From Linnemannia hyalina (taxonomy: Eukaryota; Mortierellomycota; Mortierellomycetes; Mortierellales; Mortierellaceae): 64,000 bases of DNA. Each line of letters starts with the position of its first letter. Positions within the stretch are counted from its first letter, which is position 1. Both the position numbers and the translations under genes were made by a program. Under the pieces are notes generated by a model that was not told the origin of the DNA, made no database searches, and saw nothing but the letters and a program-made list of their open reading frames with translations. Positions 36,054-48,772 of this stretch are shown piece after piece. Where the stretch lies: positions 1,612,001 to 1,676,000 of the forward strand of contig JAHRHY010000011.1 in NCBI GenBank assembly GCA_019671135.1, read 5' to 3'.

Positions 36054-38789
36054 TTGCTCGGTCTGGTTTCTGCGTGCCTCATGTGAACAAGAGGGCTAGA
36101 ACCCAAAAATTACCCACCATCCAAAGTAGGGGGAACCGAATCATGGTCAATGAAATAAAAAGTTTGGGCTTTCTCTTTTTTTTTTCCCTCCTTGTAGTTG
36201 TCGCTCAAACTACCTAGTTGGTTGTTTACCCCTGGAATAGGATAAAACGGAAATGGGTAAAGTAGAAAGAGGGGAACCGGACCAGGCCTCGTCTGGGCCC
36301 TTACTCCTTCCACTGCCCCTAATAAACCGGGTTCCCTTTCCGTAACCCGCCTCTTCCCTCCATCTCATTTTGAGTGCTCAGTATTTTGAGTCAAAAGGTA
36401 CATAAAAAAATCTCCGTGCTGGTTAGGTCGGTCCATCTCGATTTTTTTTTTGTTGGACCACCTGGCCCCCGCATCTGGATCTTCTGTCTTCGGCGAACAA
36501 GAGAGCTTGACTTTGCGGCTTATAAGCTGCTGACAAACGATCCCGCATTTGGTCGGGATCTGGACTAAAGGGCTGCTCGCCGAATAACACAAACAAACCA
36601 AAACAACCAACAACCAACAACCAACGACGATAACGAAACAAACATCCATAAACAAATCAATCGCGCCATTGGAACATGCAAGGCGCCCTTTCCCTACCAT
36701 CGGAAAACAACAAATGAAAAAAAAAGAGGGTGGTAGGGGAGTGTCGCATTTGACTCTTACTGTTTTTACCTGTTTTGTTTGTTTGGATGTGAAGTAGGTC
36801 GACGGACACGGATGACGAACCACGTACCCTTCTTCCCTCCCTTTTTTCCTTCCCTGGGGGGGGGGGAGGCGAAGAAAGGTTGCCAGAGAGAACGAGAGCA
36901 AGGGCCGGGCCATCATCGTCGTCATCTGATTTGTTGACATCAATGGAAGATAGACAAACAGCCTCCAGTTCGCCGATAGACTCCCGAAATGAACCCCATC
37001 ATCATCACCACCCACCTCACTCACCCCCACCATCCCACGTCTCCATCTTTTTTTGTGTTTTCCGTCACGCTCTTCTCTGCGCATGTCGTTGTTTTTTGTT
37101 GTTGTTGTGTTGTATGTTGCTTTGGGCTCGTGGTCAACCTATCGACCAGACCGACAGACCCTTCGCTCCTTTCCTTACAGACACAGACACTTCGCCGTCA
37201 GCCCGCCCATCCGTCCACCCAACCAACCAAACCAACCTAGTTAGCCAGCTCAGCAAAACGGAGCGTTTCCGCTTCTACTCCTCCTCCCCCCTCCCCCCTG
37301 TTTTTGTTGCCACCCAAAAATAAACAAAACGCCTTTGCCTCCAAATTCTATTCAAGACAACACAAAACATTGGCTTGATCTTCAATGATGTGACATAAAG
37401 ACAGACAGAGTGACTTGATTGCATTAGTCGCCTTGTTGCTAGGATGCTTGGCACCTGGTCATACAAAACCTTTTGGTTTTTGTTGTTCATTGCGCGAGGC
37501 GTGCAAAGGTAGAGAAGGGACAGGGATCAGATGGATTCATAGTACAGTGGAGGACAAGGGGAAAGGAAAGTTCATTATCATTCCTCTCTTGGCCCCTAGA
37601 TGGACAGACCAAACCCCTGGTGATGGGTCGTGAGTAATGTGGGCAAAACAGGGCAAGGGGAGGAAGAAAGGAAAAGGAGGGACGATAGGAAGGATGAAAA
37701 GGAAAAGAAAAGAAAGAAAGGAGAGAGATTAATGGAAGGGTAAAGGACGCCGTATTTCTCTTCCTTCTGCCTGTCTATTTGTCTGAGTGTCAGCCTGGAT
37801 CGCCGTGGACCATGCCCTATTGCATGGAACATGGAACAAAAAAAATGCATAGGAAAATGAATATGAACGGAGAGAGAAGAACATGGCTATAGATGTGTAA
37901 ACATAGAGGTGGTTTGCCCTGCCCCCTTTCTTTTTTTTTTTTTCTTTACAAGCCAGGATGGAAGCCCCTATTTTATCCCGTACTATGCCATGCCATGCCC
38001 TTCCCAATGTGATGAGCCAGATGGTACTAACGAGGACAACATGCTTGACCCCTTTGTCCCCTGTTTCCCCTGTTCTTCGTTTTTTTGTTGAATCATAATG
38101 GTGATGCTCAAGTCATTGTTACTTTGTATTTTTTTCTCCTTTGTTGATTTGTGCTCTCGCTTGGCTGCTTTGTTTGCCTGGCTGGATAGGAGAGTGAGTG
38201 GATCTGGATGTTTGTCGTTGTATTTTATGCTTTGCCTTTTGTGCATTTGCTTTTTGCTGCCTTGTTCGGATATGTCGAATAGAGAGCTCACTCCAACAAC
38301 CATCGCCTCCTCTTCCTCGTCCATGGTCCCGTTGCCATTGACACAAGTGAGAGGGTGAGCGAGAGAATGAATGGATGAAGAGAAATAGAGAGCAGTTACG
38401 CAAGAAGAAGGAAGAAGCCATGGTCTTGACAACCATGCTTATATTCAAAAAAAGAGTCTCTAATCTGTGTATTCAAACGAAATGCTGATTGAGTTGATTT
38501 CTCATATTTTGGCTTTTTGATATTGTCTTGGTTTGACCCCTCCTTCTTACTCACCCTTCCGGCACCCGACCTGGGTTCCCATCTTTTTTTATTTTTTTTT
38601 ATCTTTACCTCTCACCGTATATTGTCCATCGTTTTCTTCGTTTTCCTCGTTTCCTTCTCTTTTCCTCCATTCCCCTCCTTTCCTTTCTCTCTTTCTTTCA
38701 TTCATTCTTTTCTGTCTTCTCTCTTCTCAATTCCTTCTCCAACACTCTCCCATCCACCTTCAACTCCCTCCATTCTCTCATTAGTCCGA

Positions 38790-38812
38790 CTCACTCACTC
38801 ACTCACTCACTC
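38790..38812 (+). repeat. (ACTC)n microsatellite
   Basis: Nearly six tandem ACTC units inside the long pyrimidine-rich block. Confidence 0.9.
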
Positions 38813-39579
38813 TGCCACGGACCATCCCCTTCTTTTCTTTCTACTTCGTCACTTTCCACAATCCTCTTTCGTTCTACTCACTCCCCTCCTTCCTATTCTC
38901 TCTTACCCCCTTCCTCCACGGCTCCCTTTTATTTTTCTCTTGCGCCCTTTCCTCCTCGACACACTCTCTCTTATACCCTTACTTCTAACTCTCACTCGCC
39001 TCCACTCTCACACAAGGCACCTTCTCCCAACAATCAACGACTCTTATCACCAACAGACATATCTCAGGTACAGACCCCTCCTCTTTCTTCCACGCAATAG
39101 CACCTCATTCTCATTTTTCTTTGTACTCGTGTCGTACTATCTCCCCTCTCTCCTCGCGCATACATATACAACACAGCAAATCCTCAAACACACATCATAC
39201 TCCACGCACATACTACCACCATCTATTTTATCTTTGACCTGGCTGTCTCGTGGGCGTGAGTTGACGATATGCCCCACCATGAAACCTCGTCTCAGCCCCA
39301 TATGGCTCCCTCTTCCTTGCTTGCCCCCTTCCTTCCCTCCCTCCTGTCGTTCTCACTTTTCTCCCACAGCCCATCAGTCGACCGTCAGTCGACCGGGGCG
39401 ACATGGTGGCAAATGGGCTGGGTTGTGGTTCATTGCCACATTTAGTGTGGACGTTTCGACTCTCTTCCCTCTCCGTCTATTTTGCCCCCACTCTATCCCG
39501 CCGCACCCTACATATGAATATGTTTGTCTGTGTATGTGCCCCTGCTCTCAACAACAACCTCGACTGCACCAGTGAAAGC

Positions 39580-39616
39580 AAAAAAAAAAAAAAAAAAAAA
39601 AAGAGAGAGAGAGAGA
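39580..39616 (+). repeat. A23 followed by (GA)n
   Basis: A homopolymer of about 23 A runs directly into six to seven GA units. It might be a retroposed tail remnant, but I see no matching gene copy upstream. Confidence 0.9.
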
Positions 39617-40360
39617 TATGACGGGGGGATGACCAGTCCACCCGAACTGTGTCCCACGCTGTCTCCAGACAGGTCACCCACCCACTCTTGTTCACAAATA
39701 CACACAGACACCTCATGCGTATACTTAAAAAATTATTTCTTTTTTTTCATGGGGGAGGGGGAACAGAAGGGAGGCGGGCTCCATTTGTTTGTTGTTGTGG
39801 TTAGTAGTGGTTGGCTCTTGTGTTTTTCAGTTTCGACTGGGGCACCAGTATGGTTCGGGTTGGATCCGGCCCGGCGGTGGGCAAGTTGCCTTTTCGATAC
39901 ACACACACATACAGTACACATGTAAAAAGAGCCGACCTGGAGCTCAAAGCAGGTAACACCTGGCCAATCAATTTGCACATGCCAGCCATCCATCGTCATC
40001 GTCATTGACAACCACAAAAACAGACAAAGAATAGTATTGGGCTGCGGATTTTTTTTATCGTTCTTACTTGTGTTTTGGTACTAAGGACGAACAGAGGGCG
40101 CGTCGTCGTTCGGACCACTCTGCATGGATTGTTTGCCCAGCCCTTTCTCCCACTTGCTTTCCAAACACGGCCTGGATCTAGACACGGAAATTGATCCTGT
40201 ATTTCTGCTCCATCTCCCTTTCCTATAATAGGTTCGAAAATCTCCACGGCAAAGACTTGTTTACCCTTTCAACGGCGTCTAACATCACGACAACAGCGCC
40301 TTCACCTACAACAATCACAACGTACCCGACACCATTCACACTACAACACACGCCACCACC

Positions 40361-42866
40361 ATGAAAGAGGCACGAGATATGCGAGATATGCGAGACTCTC
40401 GGAGCGATATGCGTGACAGCCGCGAGATGAACGGCAACACGGCACAGGAGGTTACATCCATAACCGATCTACAGACTATGCTCTCCCGCTTTTGGGACGC
40501 ACACTCCCGGCAGTTCAAAGGTATCAATTGCAAAGCCCATTCCCAGCAACAACACAAAGGCGTAACGCTTGGCGCCTTGGCGTTTATCTTTGTTGAGTAG
40601 GCACTCACTCTATTTCTCCTCTCCCTACCCCACGCTTTCAAACTCTATCGTATCTAGAAATCGAGGGCTCTCTGACCAACCAACTTTCGACACTCATCCA
40701 AAAGAACGGCTTCCTCTGCCAAAAGATCGAGAACCTGCAACGCATCAACACCGACCTGGAATACAAGTTTTCCATCACGACATCAGAGCTGGAGCGGGCA
40801 CGGAGGGAATACGCGGAGCTTCAGGCAAAGTACGAACTCCGCAACCACAACTACAAGGATCTCAAGGAGGTCTGCTATCAATTGGATGCCCAGCTCAACA
40901 AGAGGAACGGTATCGCACCAGAGGATTCGCTCATGAATCGCATGGAACTTGCTGCCGCTGATCGCAAGAAGCGGAGATTGTCGGTGGATCTCACCGAAAA
41001 CGATTCCGACACTGGCTTCTCTCCTTATGACGAGACAGAACCCGCGGGTGCCATGGTCACTGCGGCTCCCATTATTCGCACCATCGTACCAGTCGGCATC
41101 GCTTCACAAGGCTCGCCACCTGACGGCGGAGCCACACAAAGCACATGGACTTGCCTTTGGAAGAGCTGTAACCAAGTCTTTGGTGCCTTGGACTGGCTCG
41201 TCAGCCATGTCGAAGAGTTCCACATCGGCCTCGGCAAGGTATTTTTATGTTTGCAATTCTTTGATGAGAGGATGAAAATGTGTTCTGTCTCTATTGTTGT
41301 GAACTAATCTCTCCGACCCTTTCGATTCGATAGTCTCAATATACCTGCGAGTGGGAGAACTGCGTTGTCAAGCAAAAGCCTTTCCACAAGCACCATCAGG
41401 TGATTCGTCATATGCGCACGCATACAGGTGAAAAGCCTTTTGTCTGCACAGTTGATGGCTGCGGGAAGAAGTTTGCACGATCGGATTCTCTTCTGGAGCA
41501 CTCTCGCAAGCACAGCGGCACCCCAGCTGACTACTACAAGATGATGGAGATCAGCGCCCAGCGTGAACATGACGCCCGCCACTTGAACGGATTGATGCTG
41601 CAGATGGACACCATTCAGGAGCACCAAATGGCCGACGTTGATTTTGATGTTGACGTCAACCCTCTCCCTCCCTCGGGCACCAGTGACCAACCAAATGGCG
41701 CCAGCCGATCTCCGACCCCAGCACATCAGCAACAACAGCAACAGAAGCAACAGTACCCTGGCGGCCAAGCACCATCGGGAGCAGAGCCTATAGGAGTGGA
41801 TGGACCAGAGAGGGAGGATATTCGGGAACGCGAGCACGCGATTCGAGAGACTGGCCCAACCCAGCGCGACGGACCTCCATTCGAGCCATCCAATGGCCTA
41901 CGTGAGCACTACCGTTCTGAAGGCCCTGGTCAGCATTCTTCGTCTTCCTCGGCCTACCCACCCACACACCCCTTCCACCCTTCCAACGGACCCCATCACC
42001 ACCAGCAACACCAGCGACAGCCACCTCAGGGATACACGCAGGGCCCTCATGATCCCCATGGCGGCGAGGGACGACAGATCCATCGCAGCCGCGGTCATAC
42101 CCATACATCCTCCTTAGGTCTTTCACGAATGGACGTTCAAGACTTGAACCGGGCAAGAGAGTCTAGTCATTCGCACTCCCGTTCGATGGACTATGGTCGT
42201 GGCGATCAGCGCCCACGGTACCACCCTAATGAGATGGGCCATTCTCAGACGCCTTCTCTCGAGTACCCTCGCCAGGATATGAACTATCAGCGAAAAGACC
42301 GTGGACATTCCCACACGCCCTCGCTCGAGATGCCGCCCATCCCTAACCAGGCGATGCACCGCCTTGACGACCGACGACCCATGCACTCTTCCCAGAGCTT
42401 TTTGAGCCCCGAGGACCAGCAACAGCGCCATATGCAGCAGCAGCAGCACGGTCACCATGGTCAGCATCCCCAGCATGGTCAGCACTCTCAGCACGGCCAG
42501 TTCCATGGACAACAACCCCAGAAGAGCCCTTTTGGTCACCACGCCCACCCCCAGCATCACCAGGACCGCGAGCGATCCCATCATACCCCCCAGGGTGAAC
42601 AACAGCAACAACATATTCAGCAACAGCAGCACCACCAGCAGCAGTCAAAGCAGCAGCAGTTGCCAACTCCAGTCCAGGCCAATGAGACCGCTGTTGAATC
42701 AGCACCTCAGGAGCAGCCCGACTCCCCCATCTCCAGCCTGACGCCCAGAACCCCACAGTCGAGCACTCACGAGGAGTCGATGGTGGAAGGCGCACCTGAG
42801 CTCTGTGCCCCCTCGGCCGGAGGGCCAATGGAAGATGACAGCAAGAGCTCTGTCGCCGTCGTTTAA
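40361..42866 (+). CDS. C2H2 zinc-finger transcription factor, Gln/His-rich
   Basis: Three exons: 40361-40520, 40658-41238, 41334-42866 (757 aa). The start ATG lies in a CCACCATGA context and opens with an Arg/Asp repeat (MRDMRDSRSDMRDSRE). Residues ~55-140 are a predicted coiled coil (NQLSTLIQKNGFLCQKIENL, RARREYAELQAKYE). Three zinc fingers follow across intron 2: CLWKSC with H-x4-H, CEWENC with H-x3-H, then a canonical linker HTGEKPF and CTVDGCGKKFARSDSLLEHS. The first two have C-x4-C spacing with Trp, as in GLI/ZIC-type fingers. The remaining ~450 residues are low-complexity, with poly-Q and His/Gln runs and a repeated H[ST][HQ]TPSLE motif. A nuclear DNA-binding regulator with coiled-coil dimerisation is likely; targets are unknown. 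Confidence 0.88.
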
Positions 42867-43250
42867 AACATCGCTGAAAGCGACCCCTTTCCCCTTGTTG
42901 TATTCTTTTGTCTGTCCTGCTTTTTTCCCTCTTCTTTTGCTTGAACACAGCACATATACCTTTTTCACAATGTTCTTTTTTTTTTCTTCTCTCTTTGCCA
43001 CTCTGTTCTTGTACTCTTTTCTTTTTTGCTCATAGTGTTTTCTTTTTGTCATTTTCATGTCCCCTCTTTCCTCCCCCTCTGCTCCTTCAAAAAGTTCTTC
43101 AACCTCTTCACAAAATAAAAAGCTTTTCATTCTGTCAAAAACATCAAAACATCAAAACATTAAGACCCGCGTTGGTTATATGAACGCAATAATATTCTCT
43201 ATTTCCGCCTGCAACCTCGCTCCTAGCCTGGGTTTGTTATGATATGGATT
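42867..43250. terminator. Convergent 3' flanks of the zinc-finger and bL34m genes
   Basis: 384 bases, T-rich for ~300 bases after the zinc-finger stop codon, with AATAAAA at 43113-43119 as a possible polyadenylation signal for it. No gene seen. Confidence 0.5.
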
Positions 43251-44405
43251 TTAGTGGCTGAGGTATTTGCGGCCCTTGAGGAGGCGGTTGTGAATGATCT
43301 TGCGGCCGCCTCTTGACTTCATCCTGGCCAAGAAACCGTGGCGGCGCTTGCGGACGCGTTGTGAGGGCTGGTATTCGCGACCGTACGAGACGAAGCGGGC
43401 CTGACTTGATCTATTGAAGTTGTTTGGAAGAATGAGTGTGTTGTGAAAAGGTGTTAGGTCGTTGTTTGTCGGGGTAAAGAGTTGGGTGAGGAGTTTCTCC
43501 CGTCGCTTGTGTGGACTTTTGCTTTCGTCAGGGATATATGGCAAGTGATGTGTGTCCCAGTCCTGCCAGTATGCGTTTCTTTTCTTAACGCTCCTTAGAC
43601 TTGTGGGGGGGTAGCGATATGGGCTTGAGCAGTTTCCATATCGTTTTTTTCCCCCGGTTCCTGAACAATTTCGCCTCTGTAGTCCTCTTTGAAGTGATTC
43701 AGCATTTTCTCCTGATGTCAAACAAAAAAAAAAAAAGGCCAGCCAAGTTCTCCTTTCTGCCTGGTTCCATTCTCTGTAATCTGTCGTATACGCTTTGCTT
43801 TCTAACCCGATCTTGTCCGACTTTCCTGGTCCTGAACAATACCCACCAACTAGGTCAATTTGAACAAACGTGGATCTGCCAAGATATGAAAAACGACGCA
43901 TGTCTCTTTTCAGTGGAGTCCAGAACAGTTCAATTGACCCCGCCGGTCTCATCCCACTGCTCCTTGCTCCTTGCTTCTTTCCTGTCCGTGTTGTTCTTTG
44001 TTCCTCCGTGTAGTAGTATCATGTCCTGATTTTGTCTGCGGATTTGGGCAAAGAAGGGGTTTATTTTACCCAAAGACGGAGGGGAGACGGAATCCGGTCA
44101 AGGTCGAGAAGATGGAGTTGGTGGGGACTGAGGCGACGACGGGCGATGGTGCTGCCATAGCCATGACCTGTGTCCTATTATCTCGTTTCAAAAACGCCCA
44201 AGGGAGGGGGCAAAAGAAAGTGTGTTAGTGATCTGATCGACTATGGTGTTTGTGGGTAAAGTTTGTGTGTGCAAATGAAGGGATCTGAGTAGTTGTGTTG
44301 AAAAAAAAAAAGGGCTGGGGAATTTAAAAGGGAGAGGGAGGATGGTGTTTTGTACCTGGCGACGGGGGCCAGCTTGGTGCGGAGTGATGAGAATGCGGCG
44401 AACAT
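43251..44405 (-). CDS. Mitochondrial large-subunit ribosomal protein bL34m
   Basis: Three exons: 44405-44356, 44174-44070, 43410-43251 (104 aa). The C-terminal 50 residues are typical bL34: [20 protein letters not shown] then [20 protein letters not shown]. bL34 sits near the exit-tunnel side of the large subunit. The N-terminus ([17 protein letters not shown]) and exon 2 ([12 protein letters not shown]) are Arg/Ser-containing and acid-free, as expected of a mitochondrial presequence, so the product belongs to the mitoribosome (yeast Mrpl34). Exon 2 was placed because the AATAG acceptor at 44175 and GTAAAA donor at 44069 keep the frame into exon 3. A direct exon 1 to exon 3 join is also in frame, so exon 2 could be optional. 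The C-terminal domain is certain. Confidence 0.88.
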
Positions 44406-47400
44406 GGTCTGTATATATGAGGTGAGAGTGAGGAGGAAGGATGCAAGGGGGGAGCTGAGTTGATGTGGCCACCAAATGTTGGCTGATCCCGAGTGGACAG
44501 GAACCCAAACAACAAGCAGACCGCAGTCACACAAATGGCAATTGGCAGGACACCGGGGGAAGCATGCGAGCCAAGTCCCCCTTTTTCAGCGCAAGCTTAA
44601 ACCACGACGAAAAGTCAAAGGAGAAGACACATTGTTATTCTTCTGGATCGCTCACTGATACCAGATTTCGCTCCCAGGCCGAGCAACGATTCAAGTTTTT
44701 TTCTTCAGGGTTGAGCCTATCGTTGAATGGCATCAACTCATTATCGTTCTTCCAGGAGGCGAATACAGCAAAGCAACAAAAAGAAATGGACGAAACTGCT
44801 TGGGTCCGAACACGTTTGGGTACTGTTATTATGATTCATCTCTTTCTGCCCTCTTCTTTTCTTCACTGCAGCTCGTCGGATTATGCTTGCAGGTGATCGC
44901 CTTCGATAGGCAAACACGGTACACACATTAGGACCCTTTTTCACAAGTGCAGGGGAGATCACGATTTGTGCCGGTTCATTAAACCATCTTTCAACGTTCA
45001 CCTGGATTCACTGTTTCTGTCCTTTTTGGGTCGATATGCTGAGGAAAACATGTCCTTCGGCCTGTGCTCATTCATACCCTGAAGCCTGGATTTTTCTGTA
45101 TGGGTTCATCTCGGATCCACGGCTGTGTCTCGGTCATAATCCCCTCCATTGGGTCGTTCTCCTTTTGTCGTACTCGGATAAAGTCCTTTGAGTCGTTTGG
45201 CACTTTTAGTCGGACTTTTTTGAATGTCGCATGGTTTGACTATAAAAATAATAAGGACGATATTTCTTCTCCACAAAGGAAAGGGGGGCGTGTAGGTGTG
45301 CGGTCAAATAGGTAATGAATGTGCGCGATCAAAAAGTTCAAATGGCGGTTTCAAGTACTTTCTCCACCGGATCTGTTTTGAGTGTTGTGTATGTTTGACC
45401 CTCTGTGTTACAATGCTTTTTTTTTCTGCCTTCGACCATGGCGCTCGATTACGTTGATGTCTACCTTTTATTGATTTGGACTGGAGGGGATAACGACATC
45501 AGAAAAGTGAGGTCGGCGATTGTGAACTCGAACTCGTTGTTGGTCCTTGGATAGGAAGGACAATGCCATCAGATAACTTTGTTCTTTACCTTTTTCAATT
45601 ATCAATCACAGAGTTCGCTCTTATGATTCTCCTGTGTTCAAACACGCGATTGACATTTCCCAGTGAGGAGGGGCGATTGAGCAAACGTTGAGCGGAACTA
45701 GGTTTGTAATAGACATTCATGCAGGCACCGAGTGATGGAAGTATTGGACCGTCCAGCTTTTGATCATATTGATTCTTTTTTTTTTTTTACAAGAGGACTT
45801 TGTAACCTTTTGTTGCTCTCTAACCATGGCGCCCCCGTCATAAGTGTTGAGGGTACGTGTCAGACCTTGCGTGCATTCACAAAAAAATACCCTTACTCTG
45901 GTATGTGCTTTCGCAAGGCGTAGTAAACTTTGAGATGTCGATTTTTTTTGGGCCTGCATGACGATATGTCATGGACGATACCGCCATTTACTATGAACTC
46001 TCTGAAATAAAAATGAGATAAAATAGACAGAAAACGCGTTATTTTCGTTGGCATCAACTCAGGTGTACACTGTCTGTGGTCCACATGCTCACTTACACAC
46101 CTACACACCTTACAGTTCTTATCAAGCAGAAAAAATGGAGAATAGATGAATTCTCGTTGGGACAGGACACTTTTTGTTGTATACGAGCAAACCATGATGA
46201 CTTTCCCATATCTCCGCGTTCCATTGAACATTTTATTTTATCTGGACTACGATTCGCAAGCATCAAAGAAGTATGTGGATTTGGAATTGTCGTACGCTCG
46301 TGAAACGCTCTTACAGATGTCAGGACGATATGTTGCTAGGTCGGTAAGATGAAAATTAAAGGGATGGGCTAATCTTATGCCGATCACTTTGGCCCGCATG
46401 CCATCTATGAACAGACCCTTATTTTCTTACTTGCTTTCAGGTTCTTTCAACTTTTTATTCGAACCGCTTCGTCGACATGCGGATAAAGTTTCAACATGAT
46501 TTCGGCAACCATTTTAATGATCTAAAAGGTCGCGCGGATCGTAGAGATGGTTGTTTTGGCCTGACGCTTGCGAAAATGTTCTAAACTAGTAAACAACCAA
46601 TTTACAAAGTCCCAAGAAAAAAAATGAACCAGATGTCAACTGGACGATAGGCGCGGCAGGAACTGGTATGCAATGCGTTCGGGCAATGACCGCCGATAGA
46701 AATGGATGGTTCCATGTTGCCGTTCTAGCCTTCTAGGTAACCCCGACGACTCTTTTTACCACACGCCTTGCAGGTACTCGATGGAGATACGCTCTTACGG
46801 CTAATCTTGAACCACTGTATGTTTTCTCTGTCGACGTCCTGTACTTAATACCTGCCTTTAGGTTTTTATATGCAACGTGTATTTGTGTTCGTTTTTATGC
46901 TAACATCTTTTCGATACCCTGGTGTCTTTGCTAATCTCGTTTCGCTTCCGTTTTATTCAGAACTATGATGCCGAAGGGTCGGGTTACTGGCTCTCGTTCT
47001 GACTATAAAGAATATGGTGAGGCTATTTCGTCGTTCGGCGCGTACTTTTTTTTTTTGCTATTCTTTCCGACGAATGCCAGACGATCATGGCGTCGACTTT
47101 CATCGCGATCTTTTTTCTTAACTATGCGTAAGGCGATCTGGATCGAAGAAGCGCTCCATGCACCTCCAACCATTTTATAACGGCCTTCTGATTTGTATTG
47201 AAGTAGGCAACATTTTTGGGATCTGAATCTCTTTTTTTTTTTTGTCCTCCCACGGTACGACCAAGTCTGACCGACGATGGCTCACCGTCTCGGACTCTTT
47301 CAAAGATTCTTAGTCGATGTAGCCTCTTTATTAAATATATTTCTTTTATCTATTGGGCACCAAGCGCGGATCGATCATGTTGTATTTTCTTTTCTTTTTA

Positions 47401-48772
47401 CTCTTGAAAACAAGTACGGCGATGAAGGTTGAATGTCGTGTCGAGGCGGCGTTCCTTCTTTTTTTTGTGTGCTCGGCACGATCGATTGACTTCGAGCTGC
47501 TCTTCTTGTGCGATACGAAAAAAAAATACATTTCTACTCGACAAGCGGTATCTCCAACGATCGCGACCAGCCATCTACTCAAATGCCTCTTGAACCCGGC
47601 TATCATATCGTGATGACAAGCGAGTACTATTTTATATTGAAAATGGTGTTACTTGACGCGGATCTCCATGGCGATAGACAGCTGCGGTGCTCGTGGGGTA
47701 ACACTCAGCTCGTGAACAACAGATCTAGAAGTTCCATGAACTCCTTTTCAAACAACGAACCAAATGTCAACAGGAGGACAGTTCCTCCGAGCATTAGTTT
47801 CTGTGGACCACACTCGAAAATCGACCTACGTGTAGCTTGGTATGTTCGGGCATGTATGTTTATTACTCACTTCTCAACGACCACTTTGGTCATTCTGATG
47901 CTTTGCACTATGCTCTACTTTTCTTCTTCAAGCTCGGCGCCGATAATCGTCCAGGTGAGCAGGTGTCCCTTTCGAACGTTGTTTGCTCCTGGACAACATG
48001 AACGTGCTGTTTTTCGTACTTCCGCGTGTAAGGAGTTCTATTTGTTAATGTTCTTGTGAAAGTTCATAGATGGCACTGCTGTGTTTTTTTGTGCTCTCTT
48101 TTTTTTCTGAATGGAGCGCGCGGCGATATGTCCTGAGAATGTACCCCCTTTCAAATATTACTTGCTCCAAGTCGATGTGGAAAGGTCTCTTGCTCGTTTT
48201 CTTCCCCCTTGATGAATTGAGGATTCTCTCGTCGCCTTTTCCATCGTTGTTCTACATAGCGCGCACGGCGATGTTGAATTACCACGATCGAATCCCCTTT
48301 TTACTTTTCACATTCTCCTTGAGGCACGATACTGCTTTCGCCGTTGTTGTGTGCCGTGTACTATCGTTCGTTGCTAACACAGTCTTTCGCGCGTTTGAAA
48401 CCAATAAAAAACGAACTCAGCGAGGACGATATGAATAGTTGATGAGCATATTGTTCGTCGATTGTAGTTGACTTTTAGTTGGCCCACTCCCTTTTGTTTG
48501 CTTGTTTGTTCTGTAGTTTTGTGGCGAGGGCGTAAAGACAGCGGTGGGAAGTGAAGAAAGAAAGTACGATAGAGACTTTTCCTCGCAAGAAGAAAAGGCC
48601 ACGCGTGCCAAAGAAAAATGTGCAGCATGCATGATGACCTCGAACGATCCATCACACTGATACCGAGTCCACAGCCTCATGACCCATGCAGAAGTTATTG
48701 TTGTGTCTGTATTATTTTAATGTAGAACACCTTGAAGACAAAAAAAAGTGACAAACAAGGTAAAAAGATGCT
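44406..48772. other. 4.4 kb gene desert
   Basis: No gene recognised on either strand. Open frames are short and lack conserved motifs; the longest are at 47508-48059 and 48070-48438 (+). From ~45.0 to 48.5 kb the texture differs from other spacers: it is less pyrimidine-biased and more mixed, with many GATC, GGCGAT and CGATATG strings. It may be a very old decayed element or a regulatory region. Confidence 0.5.

Larger units (their letters stand above)
34067..40360. promoter_or_regulatory. 6.3 kb divergent spacer, pyrimidine-rich
   Basis: No gene supported. It separates the SANT-JAMM gene (-) from the zinc-finger gene (+) and must hold both promoters. 38520-39260 is almost pure C/T with a long translatable but low-complexity frame. 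Simple repeats include (CT)n at 36021-36050, (ACTC)n at 38790-38812, and A23 followed by GA repeats at 39580-39616. The size suggests complex regulation or a long, perhaps spliced, 5' leader for the transcription factor gene. Confidence 0.5.

Noticed and set aside
38517..39575. 352-codon open frame (+)
   Set aside because: It lies in near-pure C/T sequence, so the product is a Ser/Leu/Phe/Pro string with no domain; stop codons are rare by composition alone.
40225..40245. GGTTCGAAAATC, resembling a tRNA B box
   Set aside because: No A box, acceptor stem or anticodon arm can be built upstream. No tRNA or rRNA was found in the window.
47508..48059. 183-codon open frame (+)
   Set aside because: No motif, mixed composition, no neighbouring exons; kept only as part of the desert description.
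48070..48438. 122-codon open frame (+) in the desert
   Set aside because: Hydrophobic but without recognised motifs, signal-peptide logic or a supporting exon; length is possible by chance.
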